From Sphaerolaimus hirsutus (lineage: Eukaryota; Nematoda; Chromadorea; Monhysterida; Sphaerolaimidae), in NCBI GenBank assembly GCA_964036195.1, contig OZ038451.1:5088529-5152528 (forward strand): 64,000 nucleotides of DNA. The letters are read 5' to 3'. The notes under the pieces were generated by a model. That model was not told the origin of the DNA. It was given only the letters and a program-made list of their open reading frames with translations, and ran no database searches. Shown one piece after another: positions 35,601 to 39,899 of the stretch. The position numbers and the translations under genes are program-made. Numbering within the stretch: position 1 is the stretch's first letter; every line of letters begins with the position of its first letter.

Positions 35601-36176
35601 TCATCAATTTCAACAGCAACTGGTGTGCCTGTGTTCTGACAGGTTCCTTTTTGTCCCCCAATCTTTCCATTACAGTTGTTATGTTTTCTAAGATGTAGGG
35701 TGCAAGTGCCTTTCCTGAGACACCTATAGCTGTGTCTATGATGTCTAAGGCACATAGTGCTACCTGGAAGGGGGTTATTGATTTGGTGGTGTGTTTTTTT
35801 GAAAAAAAGTATGCAGTTTGTTGTTTGATAACAATTTTCATGGATTTCTTTCCTTTTTTCAATCCAGATCAAAATAAATGGCATAACTGTTAAACTTCAG
35901 TCAGATACATCAACATGCAGTAAAATATCAACTGAAAACTAGGCAATTTTGAAAAATAATCACATTTGTGTACACTCCAAAACAGCACACCTTGAAGTTT
36001 GAGCCATTCAACCACTGTACCATGACATCACAAAAGTTGTTCAGCACTGTGCTGTCACCGGGCAGAGGCAAGGCCCTCATAATTTCATCCCCCAATTCCA
36101 GTCTAGTTCTAGGATCACCCGTGTTCCTGTCTAATAATTCCTGCATTGAATAACCACCACAGGAAGATGACGTCAT
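2561..36176 (-). CDS. CLASP: CLASP (CLIP-associating protein), complete 29-exon gene
   Basis: This gene encodes a CLIP-associating protein of the CLASP/MAST/Orbit family, which binds microtubule plus ends and the lattice, suppresses catastrophe and works in spindles, kinetochores and cell polarity. Conceptual translation of 29 minus-strand exons gives about 1611 residues, against about 1540 in human CLASP1. Order of domains: TOG1 (about 1-225), a linker, TOG2 (about 350-600), an S/R-rich region (about 600-900), TOG3 (about 900-1180), a linker, and the C-terminal CLIP-interacting TOG-like domain (about 1360-1600). Diagnostic segments are WDEHFKTILLLLLETL in exon 26, ESSVRKAAVLALVA-like residues in exon 28 and LYIKRSQ in exon 29. 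Every exon junction has a GT donor and AG acceptor with compatible phase, which strongly supports the model. Family assignment rests on recalled similarity to animal CLASPs. Exons 23 and 24 are the least certain. Alternative splicing and the 5-prime UTR were not resolved. Confidence 0.95.
3330..3560. mobile_element. MITE, GGGCCC/GTCAACT family (copy A1)
   Basis: A 231-bp element with ends GGACCCCCACACACTGGATG and CTAGTGTGTGTGGGCCC. It is nearly identical to 12806-13036. AAT occurs on both flanks, compatible with a 3-bp duplication (PIF/Harbinger-like, inferred). Confidence 0.75.
3648..3825. mobile_element. Foldback MITE, GTCAACT-rich (copy B2)
   Basis: A relative of 336-535: arms TTTCAGCTCCACGTGTCGCA and complement, followed by GTTGACA repeats and GGGGGCCGCC. 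It follows directly after the element at 3330-3560. Confidence 0.55.
4220..4239. repeat. Poly-G tract
   Basis: An uninterrupted run of about 18 G on the plus strand, inside CLASP intron 28. It is likely unstable in length and error-prone in sequencing. Confidence 0.9.
4676..4854. mobile_element. Foldback element, AAGTG/GGCAA type
   Basis: CCAGTTCCGTAAGTG at the left is mirrored by CACTTGCGGAACTGG at the right, and the inner arms repeat GTGAAATGGCAAGT. Similar foldbacks occur at about 9072-9410 and 31168-31330. No target duplication was assigned. Confidence 0.6.
4986..5171 (-). CDS. CLASP: CLASP exon 28, C-terminal TOG-like domain
   Basis: Residues 1529-1590. Reads LSEEDVLPLLPDLVPNLVRA, YEHDESSVRKAAVLALVAMH and GEAPIEPYMEACQN, matching the last HEAT-like helices of CLASP. 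Acceptor C-runs plus CAG. Donor ATG|GTGGGT, then G-runs. Confidence 0.96.
5215..5400. mobile_element. Degenerate inverted copy of the GGGCCC/GTCAACT MITE
   Basis: CTAGTTGACATCGCAAACACG and the inner words complementary to the 3330-3560 element (TTAAAAGCATTACACTTAAC) are present, but only part of the element is recognisable. It lies in the 286-bp CLASP intron 27. Confidence 0.55.
5458..5689 (-). CDS. CLASP: CLASP exon 27, C-terminal TOG-like domain
   Basis: Residues 1451-1528. Reads FRDYCELTVLKVLDAHDSSQ, AEQCAIVLATHLPPALCIRT and AAIRMLTK, matching vertebrate F-K-N-Y-A-E-L-T-I-M-K-T-L-E-A-H. Acceptor ATCGCAG after a C-run. Donor AAG|GTGGGTGGGGG. Confidence 0.96.
6128..6301 (-). CDS. CLASP: CLASP exon 26, C-terminal TOG-like domain
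   Basis: Residues 1393-1450. Contains LTKQGAFTLWDEHFKTILLL and LLETLAGDGPDELKQAV, the most recognisable CLASP signature. Acceptor CACGCAG, donor TG|GTGGGT followed by G-runs. Confidence 0.97.
6790..6917 (-). CDS. CLASP: CLASP exon 25, start of C-terminal domain
   Basis: Residues 1351-1392. Contains GMDPLKLAMDEDQQQEI and IAEILSELSNHTQ, matching vertebrate D-H-S-D-L-V-A-E-L-L-K-E-L-S-N-H-N-E-R, the start of the CLIP-interacting domain. Acceptor AACTCAG, donor AA|GTTTGT. Confidence 0.93.
7708..7964. mobile_element. MITE with CCGTATTT ends, TA target site
   Basis: Inverted ends CCGTATTTTATCGAAATACC and GGTATTTCGAGGAAATACGG, flanked by TA on each side. The inner parts carry runs of C at the left and G at the right. 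It lies in CLASP intron 24. Confidence 0.75.
8023..8532. mobile_element. hAT-type MITE, CAGGGGTMTC family
   Basis: A 510-bp element starting CAGGGGTATCTTGAATTTTG and ending CGAGACCCCTG, with a perfect 8-bp duplication CAATCGGC at 8015-8022 and 8533-8540. The inner ends repeat ATAGATAGATAGCTG next to G-runs. No transposase ORF. Confidence 0.9.
8895..8997 (-). CDS. CLASP: CLASP exon 24 (candidate)
   Basis: A candidate of 103 nt, the only open, GC-rich, exon-like stretch between exons 23 and 25 that also satisfies the phases (one base in, phase 0 out). It codes for AMGGVGRLRRKMQYSPRILQ and then a Q/R/K-rich helix. I do not recognise it from other CLASPs. The acceptor (GGGAG) is weak, so the true exon could begin further upstream. 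Confidence 0.4.
9072..9412. mobile_element. Foldback element made of GAAGTGAGAAGTG repeats
   Basis: The left half is built from AAGTGAGAAGTGATAAGTAA words and the right half from their complement (CACTTCTCATTTTACTTA), so the region can fold on itself. It stops a few bases from the end of CLASP exon 23. Borders are approximate. Confidence 0.55.
9416..9552 (-). CDS. CLASP: CLASP exon 23, linker (boundaries less certain)
   Basis: Residues 1271-1315. Reads SYDNTPTGSPARRKHSQSPS, then QMATSAILCPGQL. It may correspond to the vertebrate D-Y-N-P-Y-x-Y-S-D linker. The acceptor AACCCAG is chosen on phase, but its pyrimidine tract is poor. Donor AG|GTGCCA. A 9-kb intron separates it from exon 22, so another small exon could have been missed. 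Confidence 0.6.
9670..9858. mobile_element. Foldback element, GTCAACT type
   Basis: GACACCGGATGTCAACTGG...GATTTTAGTTGACGGGTTTC at the left is mirrored by GGTCAACTAAAATCTGAACT...CCAGTTGACACCCG at the right. Related to the elements at 15660 and 26193. Borders are approximate. Confidence 0.5.
11914..12610. mobile_element. hAT-type MITE, TAGGGTTGG/AAAATCGATTTT family
   Basis: A 697-bp element starting TAGGGTTGGAAAAAAATCGA and ending AAATCGCTTGCCAACCCTA, with a perfect 8-bp duplication TGCAGCGC at 11906-11913 and 12611-12618. The inner ends reiterate AAAAATCG. A second copy in reverse orientation is at 28230-29339. Confidence 0.93.
12806..13036. mobile_element. MITE, GGGCCC/GTCAACT family (copy A2)
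   Basis: Nearly identical to 3330-3560, with ends GGGCCCCCACACACTGGATG and GTGTGTGTGGGCCC. Flanks are TAT and AAT, so the 3-bp duplication is imperfect here. Confidence 0.75.
13079..13279. mobile_element. MITE with TATACTCGGCGGACA ends
   Basis: Inverted ends TATACTCGGCGGACAGCACA and GTGTGATGTCCGCCGAGTATA, continued inward by ATGGAAACCTACCATAA and its complement. Elements at 20054 and 26254 share the TATACTC...GGCGGAC end. Confidence 0.7.
13896..14308. mobile_element. hAT-type MITE, CAGGGACGTATCC family
   Basis: A 413-bp element starting CAGGGACATTTTTGAGCGGG and ending GCGTACGTCCTTG, with a perfect duplication ATTCAAGT at 13888-13895 and 14309-14316. The inside carries GGCGCTGGCGCC and GCGCCATGGCGC palindromes. 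Confidence 0.92.
15660..16366. mobile_element. MITE, GGCGCC/GTCAACT family (copy C1), interrupted
   Basis: Left end GCACCACGCACACTTGATGT then CAACTGGTTTCGGTGTCAAC. Right end ACCAGTTGACATCCAGT, interrupted by an hAT-type MITE at 15965-16346, then GTGTGCATGGCGCC. Copies at 26193-26799 and about 49405-49666. Confidence 0.75.
15965..16346. mobile_element. hAT-type MITE, CAGGGACGTATCC family (nested)
   Basis: A 382-bp element starting CAGGGCCGTATCCAGGGGGG and ending TCCTGGATACGTCCCTG, with a perfect duplication CATCCAGT at 15957-15964 and 16347-16354. The duplication is part of the end of the surrounding MITE, so this one is younger. Confidence 0.93.
16878..17670. mobile_element. hAT-type MITE, CAGGGGTCT family, interrupted
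   Basis: Starts CAGGGGTCTAGTAGTG and ends CTACAAGACCCCCG, with a perfect duplication CATGTTAT at 16870-16877 and 17671-17678. It contains another member of the same family at 17000-17508. Confidence 0.92.
17000..17508. mobile_element. hAT-type MITE, CAGGGGTCT family (nested in a relative)
   Basis: Starts CAGGGGTCTCCTAGGGGG and ends ATCCTGGAGACCCCTG, with a perfect duplication GCTGAAAC at 16992-16999 and 17509-17516. The ends reiterate CAGCTATCTATCTATCC with C-runs. It is close to 8023-8532 in structure. Confidence 0.92.
18541..18713 (-). CDS. CLASP: CLASP exon 22, G/P/S-rich linker
   Basis: Residues 1213-1270. Low-complexity: SPGSVNYGQLPPGVGQPLAP and a glycine-rich end. Acceptor C-run plus ATTCAG. 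The donor CAG|GTTGGG is followed by a 12-G run. Phase and position support it. Sequence alone would not identify it. Confidence 0.75.
18805..19190. repeat. CCCGATCCCGAA-rich repeat element
   Basis: Reiterates TCCCGATCCCGAAAT with inverted halves around an AT-rich centre. It is similar to the element at about 21346-21734. The pattern matches the hAT-type MITEs here, but I found only a partial flanking duplication (TAAACAC on both sides). Confidence 0.6.
19419..19519 (-). CDS. CLASP: CLASP exon 21, linker after TOG3
   Basis: Residues 1179-1212. Contains DSRYLNDRLRETAQQMTAHQ, which resembles the vertebrate E-E-I-Y-S-S-L-R-G-V-T-E-A-I helix. Donor G|GTGGGT is chosen over CA|GTATTT because only it fits the phase of exon 22. 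Confidence 0.82.
19880..20040 (-). CDS. CLASP: CLASP exon 20, end of TOG3
   Basis: Residues 1126-1178. Contains ASQRVVCAFFQHNESEFMRL followed by LNALPKHLQDQV, the counterpart of vertebrate N-T-P-E-F-T-M-L-L-G-A-L-P-K-T-F-Q-D. The helix before it is about three residues shorter than in vertebrates. The border of a MITE lies only about 13 bp beyond its acceptor. Confidence 0.92.
20054..20305. mobile_element. MITE with TATACT ends (copy D1), next to CLASP exon 20
   Basis: TTATGTCTCACGTTGGAAACG and its complement (GCGTGACCC...) form arms around GTGCCAATGATACC words. It matches the element at 26254-26511 in reverse orientation. The left border is about 13 bp upstream (minus strand) of the exon 20 acceptor. 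Confidence 0.7.
20590..20724 (-). CDS. CLASP: CLASP exon 19, TOG3
   Basis: Residues 1081-1125. Reads TKLAVLDYLCDLINLMPSSA and DTRLALQKVIHWSTDQKTAE, matching vertebrate V-A-I-L-K-Y-I-E-x-L and E-T-R-L-A-V-S-R-I-I-T-W-T-T-E. Acceptor TTTTCAG, donor GAG|GTTGGA. Confidence 0.94.
21092..21334 (-). CDS. CLASP: CLASP exon 18, TOG3 core
   Basis: Residues 1000-1080, 243 nt, phase 0 at both ends. Contains TFTLFLDVLATYLHQYH, LCGWLHVVTMRLLMRLGTEA and PYELQFAAIVKYVQD, which follow vertebrate TOG3 closely. The acceptor is CCCCCCGCAG and the donor is GTGT followed by an 11-G run. Confidence 0.95.
21346..21734. repeat. CCCGATCCCGAA-rich repeat element
   Basis: Opens with AGGGCCGTTAAACCGGATCC and closes with GGGATTTGAG-complement words and TTTGAACCTTA, with many CCCGATCCCGAAA repeats inside. 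It lies between CLASP exons 17 and 18. The ends resemble worn hAT termini. No clear target duplication. Confidence 0.55.
21829..21892 (-). CDS. CLASP: CLASP exon 17, TOG3
   Basis: A 64-nt exon coding for AHEIGRINETLQRLFADQHT, matching the vertebrate TOG3 helix E-L-K-R-L-C-E-I-F-T-R-M-F-A-D-P-H-S-K. Acceptor TTTCAG, donor AAG|GTTTGT. It lies between a CCCGATCCC-type repeat on one side and an hAT-type MITE on the other. Confidence 0.9.
21936..22545. mobile_element. hAT-type MITE, GGCCATCCCTA end
   Basis: Starts TACAGATGGCCAAGGGG and ends TTTTCGGCCATCCCTA, with a perfect duplication ATTGGAAT at 21928-21935 and 22546-22553. The inner sequence CTAGGTATTTTGCAATTTTT plus GGCGCGC resembles the interior of the elements at 11914 and 28230. 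Confidence 0.88.
22798..23078 (-). CDS. CLASP: CLASP exon 16, start of TOG3
   Basis: Residues 885-977. An S/G/N-rich start is followed by SAALKRCNGPNWTDRKDGLS and then AMFQQRIQL, the counterpart of vertebrate N-H-C-A-S-S-N-W-S-E-R-K-E-G-L, which opens TOG3. Acceptor TTCCCAG, donor AA|GTTTGT. Confidence 0.92.
23151..23900. mobile_element. hAT-type MITE with ATATCGA arrays at both ends
   Basis: A 750-bp element starting TAGGGTTCAAACGATATATC and ending CATATCGTTTGAACCCTA, with a perfect duplication GGTTGAAT at 23143-23150 and 23901-23908. About 180 bp at each end consist of ATATCGAATATCGATATCGA repeats. The core is AT-rich and non-coding. Confidence 0.95.
24192..24423 (-). CDS. CLASP: CLASP exon 15, linker before TOG3
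   Basis: Residues 807-884. Starts QYKIGRAVKSTGTRGNNRAV and continues DEMPPWEIGGSNDF plus an asparagine/serine-rich stretch. The acceptor ACCCAG and donor AAT|GTGTGT keep phase with exons 14 and 16. The sequence is not conserved enough to align closely. Position and phase support it. Confidence 0.8.
24696..24976. mobile_element. Foldback MITE with TTCGGAAAGT ends
   Basis: GGTGTTCGGAAAGTGGTGCC at the left and GGGCGCTACTTTCCGAACTACC at the right are complementary. Mariner-like ends often contain TTCGGAAAGT-type words. The target duplication was not resolved. Confidence 0.5.
25526..25703 (-). CDS. CLASP: CLASP exon 14, S/R-rich region
   Basis: Residues 748-806. Reads GSRSNSPTGRLASANVSSRR, RYAQTPSSGYG and RQPSRDQSPARSTTG, typical of the CLASP S/R-rich microtubule-binding linker. 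There is no ATG in frame. Acceptor ACCACAG, donor CG|GTTTGGGGG. I see no exact S-x-I-P motif in it. Confidence 0.82.
26193..26799. mobile_element. MITE, GGCGCC/GTCAACT family (copy C2), interrupted
   Basis: Ends GGTGCCACACACACTGGATG and ATCCAGTGAGTGTGGCGCC, with ATT on both flanks (26190-26192 and 26800-26802). The inner arm GCAGGACAATTTTCAAGTGC matches copy C1, but a second MITE (about 26254-26511) splits it. Confidence 0.78.
26254..26511. mobile_element. MITE with TATACTC ends (copy D2), nested
   Basis: Starts TATACTCCAGTTACTTTACA and ends GTCCGCCGAGTATA. The arms carry TGGAAGCGTGCCAACG and complement. Comparison with copy C1 at 15.7 kb, which lacks this block, shows it inserted into the surrounding element. 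Confidence 0.75.
27202..27348 (-). CDS. CLASP: CLASP exon 13, S/R-rich region
   Basis: Residues 699-747, basic and serine-rich: RSRLAGAAGFSAATPGKQ then MMSASVRTQDLRCTPSKSVS. The acceptor CGTTTAG is chosen because its phase fits. A later AG at about 27316 does not. Donor C|GTGAGT. No domain is expected here, so support comes from phase, composition and position. Confidence 0.75.
27964..28185 (-). CDS. CLASP: CLASP exon 12, S/R-rich region
   Basis: Residues 625-698. Starts YYSNRSTSDIDAGAARRAMA, matching vertebrate R-S-R-S-D-I-D-V-N-A-A, and ends in a low-complexity linker. The donor GC|GTTGGT is phase-compatible but not certain. Joined to exon 13 it reads N-S-L-P-R-S, near the vertebrate S-K-I-P-R-S site. 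Confidence 0.82.
28230..29339. mobile_element. hAT-type MITE, AAAATCG family, interrupted
   Basis: Reverse-oriented copy of the 11914-12610 family: starts TAGGGTTGGCAAGCGATT and ends TTTTTTCCAACCCTA, with a perfect duplication GTTGTGTG at 28222-28229 and 29340-29347. Interrupted by an hAT-type MITE at 28818-29264. Confidence 0.93.
28818..29264. mobile_element. hAT-type MITE, CAGGGACGTATCC family (nested)
   Basis: Starts CAGGGACGTATCCAGGATTT and ends CCTGGATACGTCCTTG, with a perfect duplication GGGCTAAT at 28810-28817 and 29265-29272. Contains GGCGCTGGCGCC palindromes and GCGCGCCAGCGCGC. Confidence 0.93.
29541..29724 (-). CDS. CLASP: CLASP exon 11, TOG2 end and linker
   Basis: Residues 564-624. 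Starts AYRVLADNYREQAERLYSLL, matching the vertebrate F-S-R-E-A-E-x-L-Y-H-T-L helix, and continues into SSQASIARASQENL, the counterpart of S-S-S-Q-E-S-L. The donor at 29540 was preferred over CAG|GTTAAT because only it gives the right phase for exon 12. Confidence 0.88.
30234..30435 (-). CDS. CLASP: CLASP exon 10, TOG2
   Basis: Residues 496-563. Contains AKLLPLICNQARQSKSREVR and VGLSDADGEVRANSRK, the last helices of TOG2 (vertebrate H-D-A-D-x-E-A-R-x-E-A-R-K). Acceptor C-runs plus CCGCAG. The donor GTGGGGTGGGGGG is G-rich. Confidence 0.93.
30963..31109 (-). CDS. CLASP: CLASP exon 9, TOG2
   Basis: Residues 447-495. Reads YICDLIRTKADVFAEKLLPA and then NIMASSTYVCALFIVRDVH, matching the vertebrate stretch around K-F-D-H-G-A-E-A-I-V-P and A-K-V-M-A-T-S-G. 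Acceptor ACTCAG, donor AG|GTGAGAG. Confidence 0.9.
31168..31331. mobile_element. Foldback element, AAGTGGTAAG type
   Basis: TCTGCAAGTGGGCAAGCGAC at the left mirrors CACTTGTCCACAAGCGGAAC at the right, with AAGTAAAGTGGTAAG and its complement inside. Same type as 4676-4854. It sits between CLASP exons 8 and 9. Confidence 0.55.
31366..31511 (-). CDS. CLASP: CLASP exon 8, TOG2
   Basis: Residues 399-447. Contains INYDEFWADFKLWPE and KDLRSQVVREGCIT, the latter nearly identical to the vertebrate TOG2 motif. The donor TC|GTTCGT was chosen because it makes CITI-S-YICDL across the junction align with vertebrate CITVAHLS without a gap. Confidence 0.9.
31759..31854 (-). CDS. CLASP: CLASP exon 7, TOG2
   Basis: Residues 367-398, 96 nt, phase 0 at both ends. 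Translates to IHSGRDLAQALEAARNALSV and then a FWERRMEA segment (vertebrate YSSRDLEESL and WEQRVNAL). Acceptor CATTCAG, donor GCC|GTAAGT, a consensus donor. Confidence 0.9.
31919..31983 (-). CDS. CLASP: CLASP exon 6, start of TOG2
   Basis: A 65-nt exon coding for GGKGAVTESDFYQAFEDVQNYE (in two parts), matching the vertebrate G-A-V-D-E-D-D-F-I-K-A-F segment that opens TOG2. The acceptor is TTTTCAG and the donor GAG|GTTATT. It was too short to stand out as an ORF and was found by phase and similarity. Confidence 0.85.
32575..32721 (-). CDS. CLASP: CLASP exon 5, linker before TOG2
   Basis: Residues 296-344. Contains RAGRVLSDDNVDGG, closely matching the vertebrate CLASP segment around R-T-L-S-D-D-N. 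The acceptor TTTCACAG and phase fit exon 4. The donor GTTTGTTGGGGG is followed by a second long G-run. This exon is CpG-rich, in sharp contrast with exons 1-4. Confidence 0.88.
33790..34034 (-). CDS. CLASP: CLASP exon 4, TOG1-TOG2 linker
   Basis: Residues 214-295. It opens with LPTIISRCDEAKRQG, which completes the TOG1 tail (human LEMIFAKFDEV), then runs into a P/S/Q-rich linker with SPVSSESLGSTPVRE. Donor A|GTGAGT. Phase fits exons 3 and 5. It contains about 5 CpG by eye, far fewer than exon 5. Confidence 0.85.
34366..34511 (-). CDS. CLASP: CLASP exon 3, end of TOG1
   Basis: Residues 166-213, starts at phase 0 and leaves two bases over. It translates to IVPLVCKLISDANASTRDAA followed by a YTGDRL segment, the last TOG1 repeat (human counterpart has RDAAILAIVEIY). 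The acceptor is a C-run plus AG, the donor GTTGGTGGGG. No CpG is visible in this exon. Confidence 0.9.
34545..34810. mobile_element. Decayed hAT-type MITE, CAGGGACGTATCC family
   Basis: Starts CAGGGGTGTATCCAGGAGTT and follows the family of 13896 and 28818 for about 90 bp, but nearly every CpG of those copies reads TG or CA. The right half is scrambled and no 8-bp duplication is left. It lies in CLASP intron 2. Confidence 0.6.
35455..35763 (-). CDS. CLASP: CLASP exon 2, TOG1 core
   Basis: Residues 63-165, phase 0 at both ends (309 nt). It contains the HEAT-like helices with ERLGDKKEPVRTQAHQLLLK and LVSGLTHKQFLVRTG, which match the TOG1 R-x-G-D-x-K-x-x-V-R and F-x-H-K-x-x-x-x-R segments of animal CLASPs. 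The acceptor is CCCCCTTCCAG and the donor is GTATTT. I noticed no CpG on reading through the exon. Confidence 0.93.
35991..36176 (-). CDS. CLASP: CLASP exon 1, start of TOG1
   Basis: Begins with MTSSSCGGYSMQELLDRN. The ATG at 36176-36174 sits in a good context (TTCACCATGA) and upstream sequence has no CLASP-like coding. Ends at FK|GTGTGC, phase 0. It covers residues 1-62 and aligns with the first helices of TOG1, ending in the conserved W-N-x-S-N-F/Y-K turn. CpG is scarce here. Confidence 0.9.
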
Positions 36177-38256
36177 GGTGAAATTGTTTTGAAATGTTGA
36201 TACTTTTGGAATAGTTGGATTCTGGTAGAGTAAAGTGGTGGCTTGGCCTTAGATAAATAGCATGAATTTTATTTATTTATTTACATATTAGCCATAAATC
36301 TGGCTTGGAAATTGTTGTGGAGATGCTTGGATAGAAATCTGTAAAAAAACAATTCACTGAATAATATTTTTCATTTTTTAGAATGTAAATACCTGTACAG
36401 AACAGAGATAGGTAACTAAAAAAAAACAGGAAATGCATACAGACTCAGAACAAACGGTGACTGCAGTGTAAATGTCATGTAACACTGATTAAATACCTGT
36501 GTATTTATGTACTTAAGTATCTAATACATGGATTATTTTACCACTGTAAATACATAAATGTGTATGATGCAGCGTACATTACTGCAATAATTCTGCATAT
36601 TTCCTGTTGGAAAATAGCACAAAATGGTATGAGAATGGTAGTATAATCACTAAAACTGAGTAGAATCAGTTATTTACATGAAATTTTGTTTGGTTGGGTT
36701 GGTGAAAAAAGTATGAAATAAATATAATCAAAATAGAAAGCAAAATTGTCTAGCTGACTAAATTGTCAGTCGTACTTTGAACCGCGCTGTAAACAGGTAT
36801 TTTATCTATTTATACAGAAATACATGTTCTTTGCTACTTTGTCCTTGACGGGATGACAAAACATTTTCTGTGTAAAACGAAATTTGTTATCAGATGAGAA
36901 ATGCAGACAAATGCAGATTGTGACAAGCGTAAAAAAAACATTGGAAAACGCTACATGGAGCATTTAGTTTACCAGAATGTGCTGTATTAGTTTTTGCTAG
37001 TGGCACACCTTGCCACATTTTCCAGCTTGAATAAAATCAGTTTGTTTGCACTTCATAGCTGTGATGTTTACTTTTTAAAATATTTACAATTGTGGAGACA
37101 TTAAATTATCCCAAACAACCCAATCCAAATATTGATTGTTTGTGTAAAAATTTCACTTCATTTTTCAAGAACTTCGTACTGAAAAAGAGGCCACCTTAAT
37201 ATATTTATTAATACTATACATGGTTAGATGCATGAAATTTTTGATTTAAAAAAGTGTATGCTTTAAAATCCAGTAAAGGTAGGTAAACAGCCAATTAAAA
37301 CTGTATCTGCATGACAAATGCACAAATAAAATGCTTTCACACCAAATGTATTTTCCTAAAAATAGCAATAAAATCACTGTGCAATGCATAAAAGACATTT
37401 GGCATGAAATGTAAATGCGTGTTGAATAGAAAAGGCCATGTTTGAATGTATGTTCTTTAAGTGCTGCGATGACACCTGTTTCAATATGAATGGTATATGA
37501 ATGTTATATAGGTAATATATTTATATAAAAGTCACCTTAAATCCGTAAAACCTTCTTTACCTACTATGGTTTCAAAAACATATTTTACTTTTACTCAACA
37601 AGTACATACTTGAGTAGCATGTAAATATTTACAATAAATACCTGTTCAATATATAAACTATGTTAAAAATTACATATACTCAGATTTTTTGAAGTATCTG
37701 AATACAGTACACTTTATTTTCTCAACTGATGCACTAAGTATTTTGAGGAAAAACTTGAATTTGAACTTTTTGCACATTTGTTGAACCACTCCAAAATATG
37801 AGTAGTGTTTTTAATATTTTTTAATGTTGATGTCCCACAATTTCCAGAACAGACATTTTACACAATGGGAATCTGCCTATTGAAATATACGATGGATGGG
37901 AGAAATTCTATAAATTATGGAACACTTCCTGCGGTTTTATGGATCGTTAAGGCAAACACATCCGAACAGAATCTAGATGAAATATCGATATTTTCTCTGG
38001 AATTGCGAAATGTACAAACGAAAGCTGTGATCTCAAAAATGATTTCTGTCATGAAAAAAATAGATTAATTTTTGTCGGTGCTCGATGGCAAGAAAAATTT
38101 GTCATAAATCAATCAAAATCGGTATCAAAAATACATCAATAAAAATTTATGTTATTGAACCCTATTTTGTTTGATTCAAAAAAAATAGTGATAAAATATT
38201 TACTTACCTAGTTGTAATACTTACTCGAGTTGCAGAAAACCTTAAATACAAATATA
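36177..38256. other. Upstream region of CLASP, CpG-poor, no gene
   Basis: AT-rich sequence upstream of the CLASP ATG, which must include its promoter and 5-prime UTR. No CpG island and no obvious TATA box can be assigned. An 87-codon plus-strand ORF at 37805-38068 is not recognised. Confidence 0.5.
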
Positions 38257-38714
38257 CCGTATTTGCTTGAATAGTTCCCCCTTGAATAACCCCCCCCCCC
38301 CCCTGTTAGACACGTGAGGAAAAAATAATCCCCCCCTTGAATAATCCCCCCCCCCTGTTAGACACGCGAGGAAAAAATAATTCCCCCCTTGAATAATCCC
38401 CCACATATGGACTAAAAACAGATCATAGGTAAATACGCTAAATACACATTGTACACAATGAATGTGCGCTGACGCTGATTCTGTTGAACATGAATTTTTG
38501 GCATTTGGTAAATGTGTTGTGTGCAATTTGAACAAAAATGTCATTATCTTGCTAATAAAGCATATTTTGCAAAATGATTTGATAGAAACATGCTTGCAAA
38601 TTTTGACGAAATAATAATTCCCTCCTTGAATAATTCCCCCTCGAATAATCCCCCCCCCTCAAAAAAGTCTGATGAAATAATAATCCCACAGGGGGATTAT
38701 TCAAGCAAATACGG
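38257..38714. mobile_element. MITE with CCGTATTTGC ends, TA target site
   Basis: Ends CCGTATTTGCTTGAATAGTT and TTATTCAAGCAAATACGG, flanked by TA. The left arm contains a duplicated block (CCCCCCTGTTAGACACG twice, followed by GAGGAAAAAATAAT). Confidence 0.75.
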
Positions 38715-38748
38715 TAAATATAATTTAGGTATTCTTAAATATCGTGTG

Positions 38749-39742
38749 CAGGGTTGGCAAAATCTCAGAAAAAAATAAAAATAAAATAAAAATAAAATGG
38801 AATATTCAAGAATAAAATAAAATAAAATAAAATGGAAAATTTAAGAATAAAAATAAAAATTGTATAAAAATTCGAATTTTTGTAAAATTTTTGTAAAATT
38901 GTATAAAAATTTGTATTTTTGTAAAATTGTATAAAAATTCATTTTTTTTTGTAAAATTTTATCTCGTTGCTTGAGTTTCTACCTGTTTATTCATGGATAT
39001 GGGAGCAGTCCCAAGTGTAAAGTGTCAAATGTCATGACAAATGTAAGGTAAAGTGTAAATTGTCATGACATGTAAAAAATAAAGTATCAATTGTCAAGCA
39101 AATTGTGTCCAAATCTTATGTTTGATATCTAAATCTTATGTTTTGTATCCAAATTATGTTGTAGTTGAATCCAAATCTTATGTGAACATTTGGATACAAA
39201 AACATAAGATTTGGATACAATACATACTATGGATACAAAAACACAAGATTTGAATACACAATTTACACTTTGCATGACATTTGACATGACACTTGACATT
39301 TTGCATGACAATCGACACTTTACTTTACATTTGTCATGACAATTGACAAATTGCATCACATTTTACAACCGTGCCCAGCACACTCCACTAGTCCTTCTAC
39401 TGAAAATGCAAACCATTCTTATCAATAATTGTATCTTTACACTTGCAGCTAGCTAACAATACATACTGCATGCAACTTTTGAAAAGTAAGGGAAAAATTT
39501 GTCACAGGTTTTTCATGTATAGGTCTAATTATAACATTTTTCTGGCCAGGCATGCATGATTCTGATTTATTGTAAAAATTTTGTAAAATTTTTGTAAAAT
39601 GTGTCATTTTATTTTATTAATGACTTTTGGGAATAAAATAAAATAAAATAAAATGAAACAAGAATAAAATAAAATTAAAATAAAATTTTTATACAATTTT
39701 TATACAATTTTACTAAAATGAATTTTTATAAAACCAACCCTG
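38749..39742. mobile_element. hAT-type MITE, CAGGGTTGGC/AAAATAAAA family
   Basis: A 994-bp element starting CAGGGTTGGCAAAATCTCAG and ending TATAAAACCAACCCTG, with a perfect duplication ATCGTGTG at 38741-38748 and 39743-39750. The ends are AAAATAAAATAAAAT arrays. The core repeats ATCCAAATCTTATG. A second copy is at 40879. Confidence 0.94.
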
Positions 39743-39899
39743 ATCGTGTGGTTAAAAGGTGAGAAGAACACACATCGGTCATGCAATAACATTTCAATTT
39801 TCTTATGTGCATGTTGGATTGCAACTTCCCATCTAATGACGGATGGATGAAAAAAACGGAAATCAGAAATTATGGTGCCTAAAATTATTATCGCCGTTA

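Noticed and set aside
37805..38068. An 87-codon plus-strand ORF upstream of CLASP
   Set aside because: It looks mildly coding-like, but I recognise no domain, and no neighbouring exon could be linked to it.
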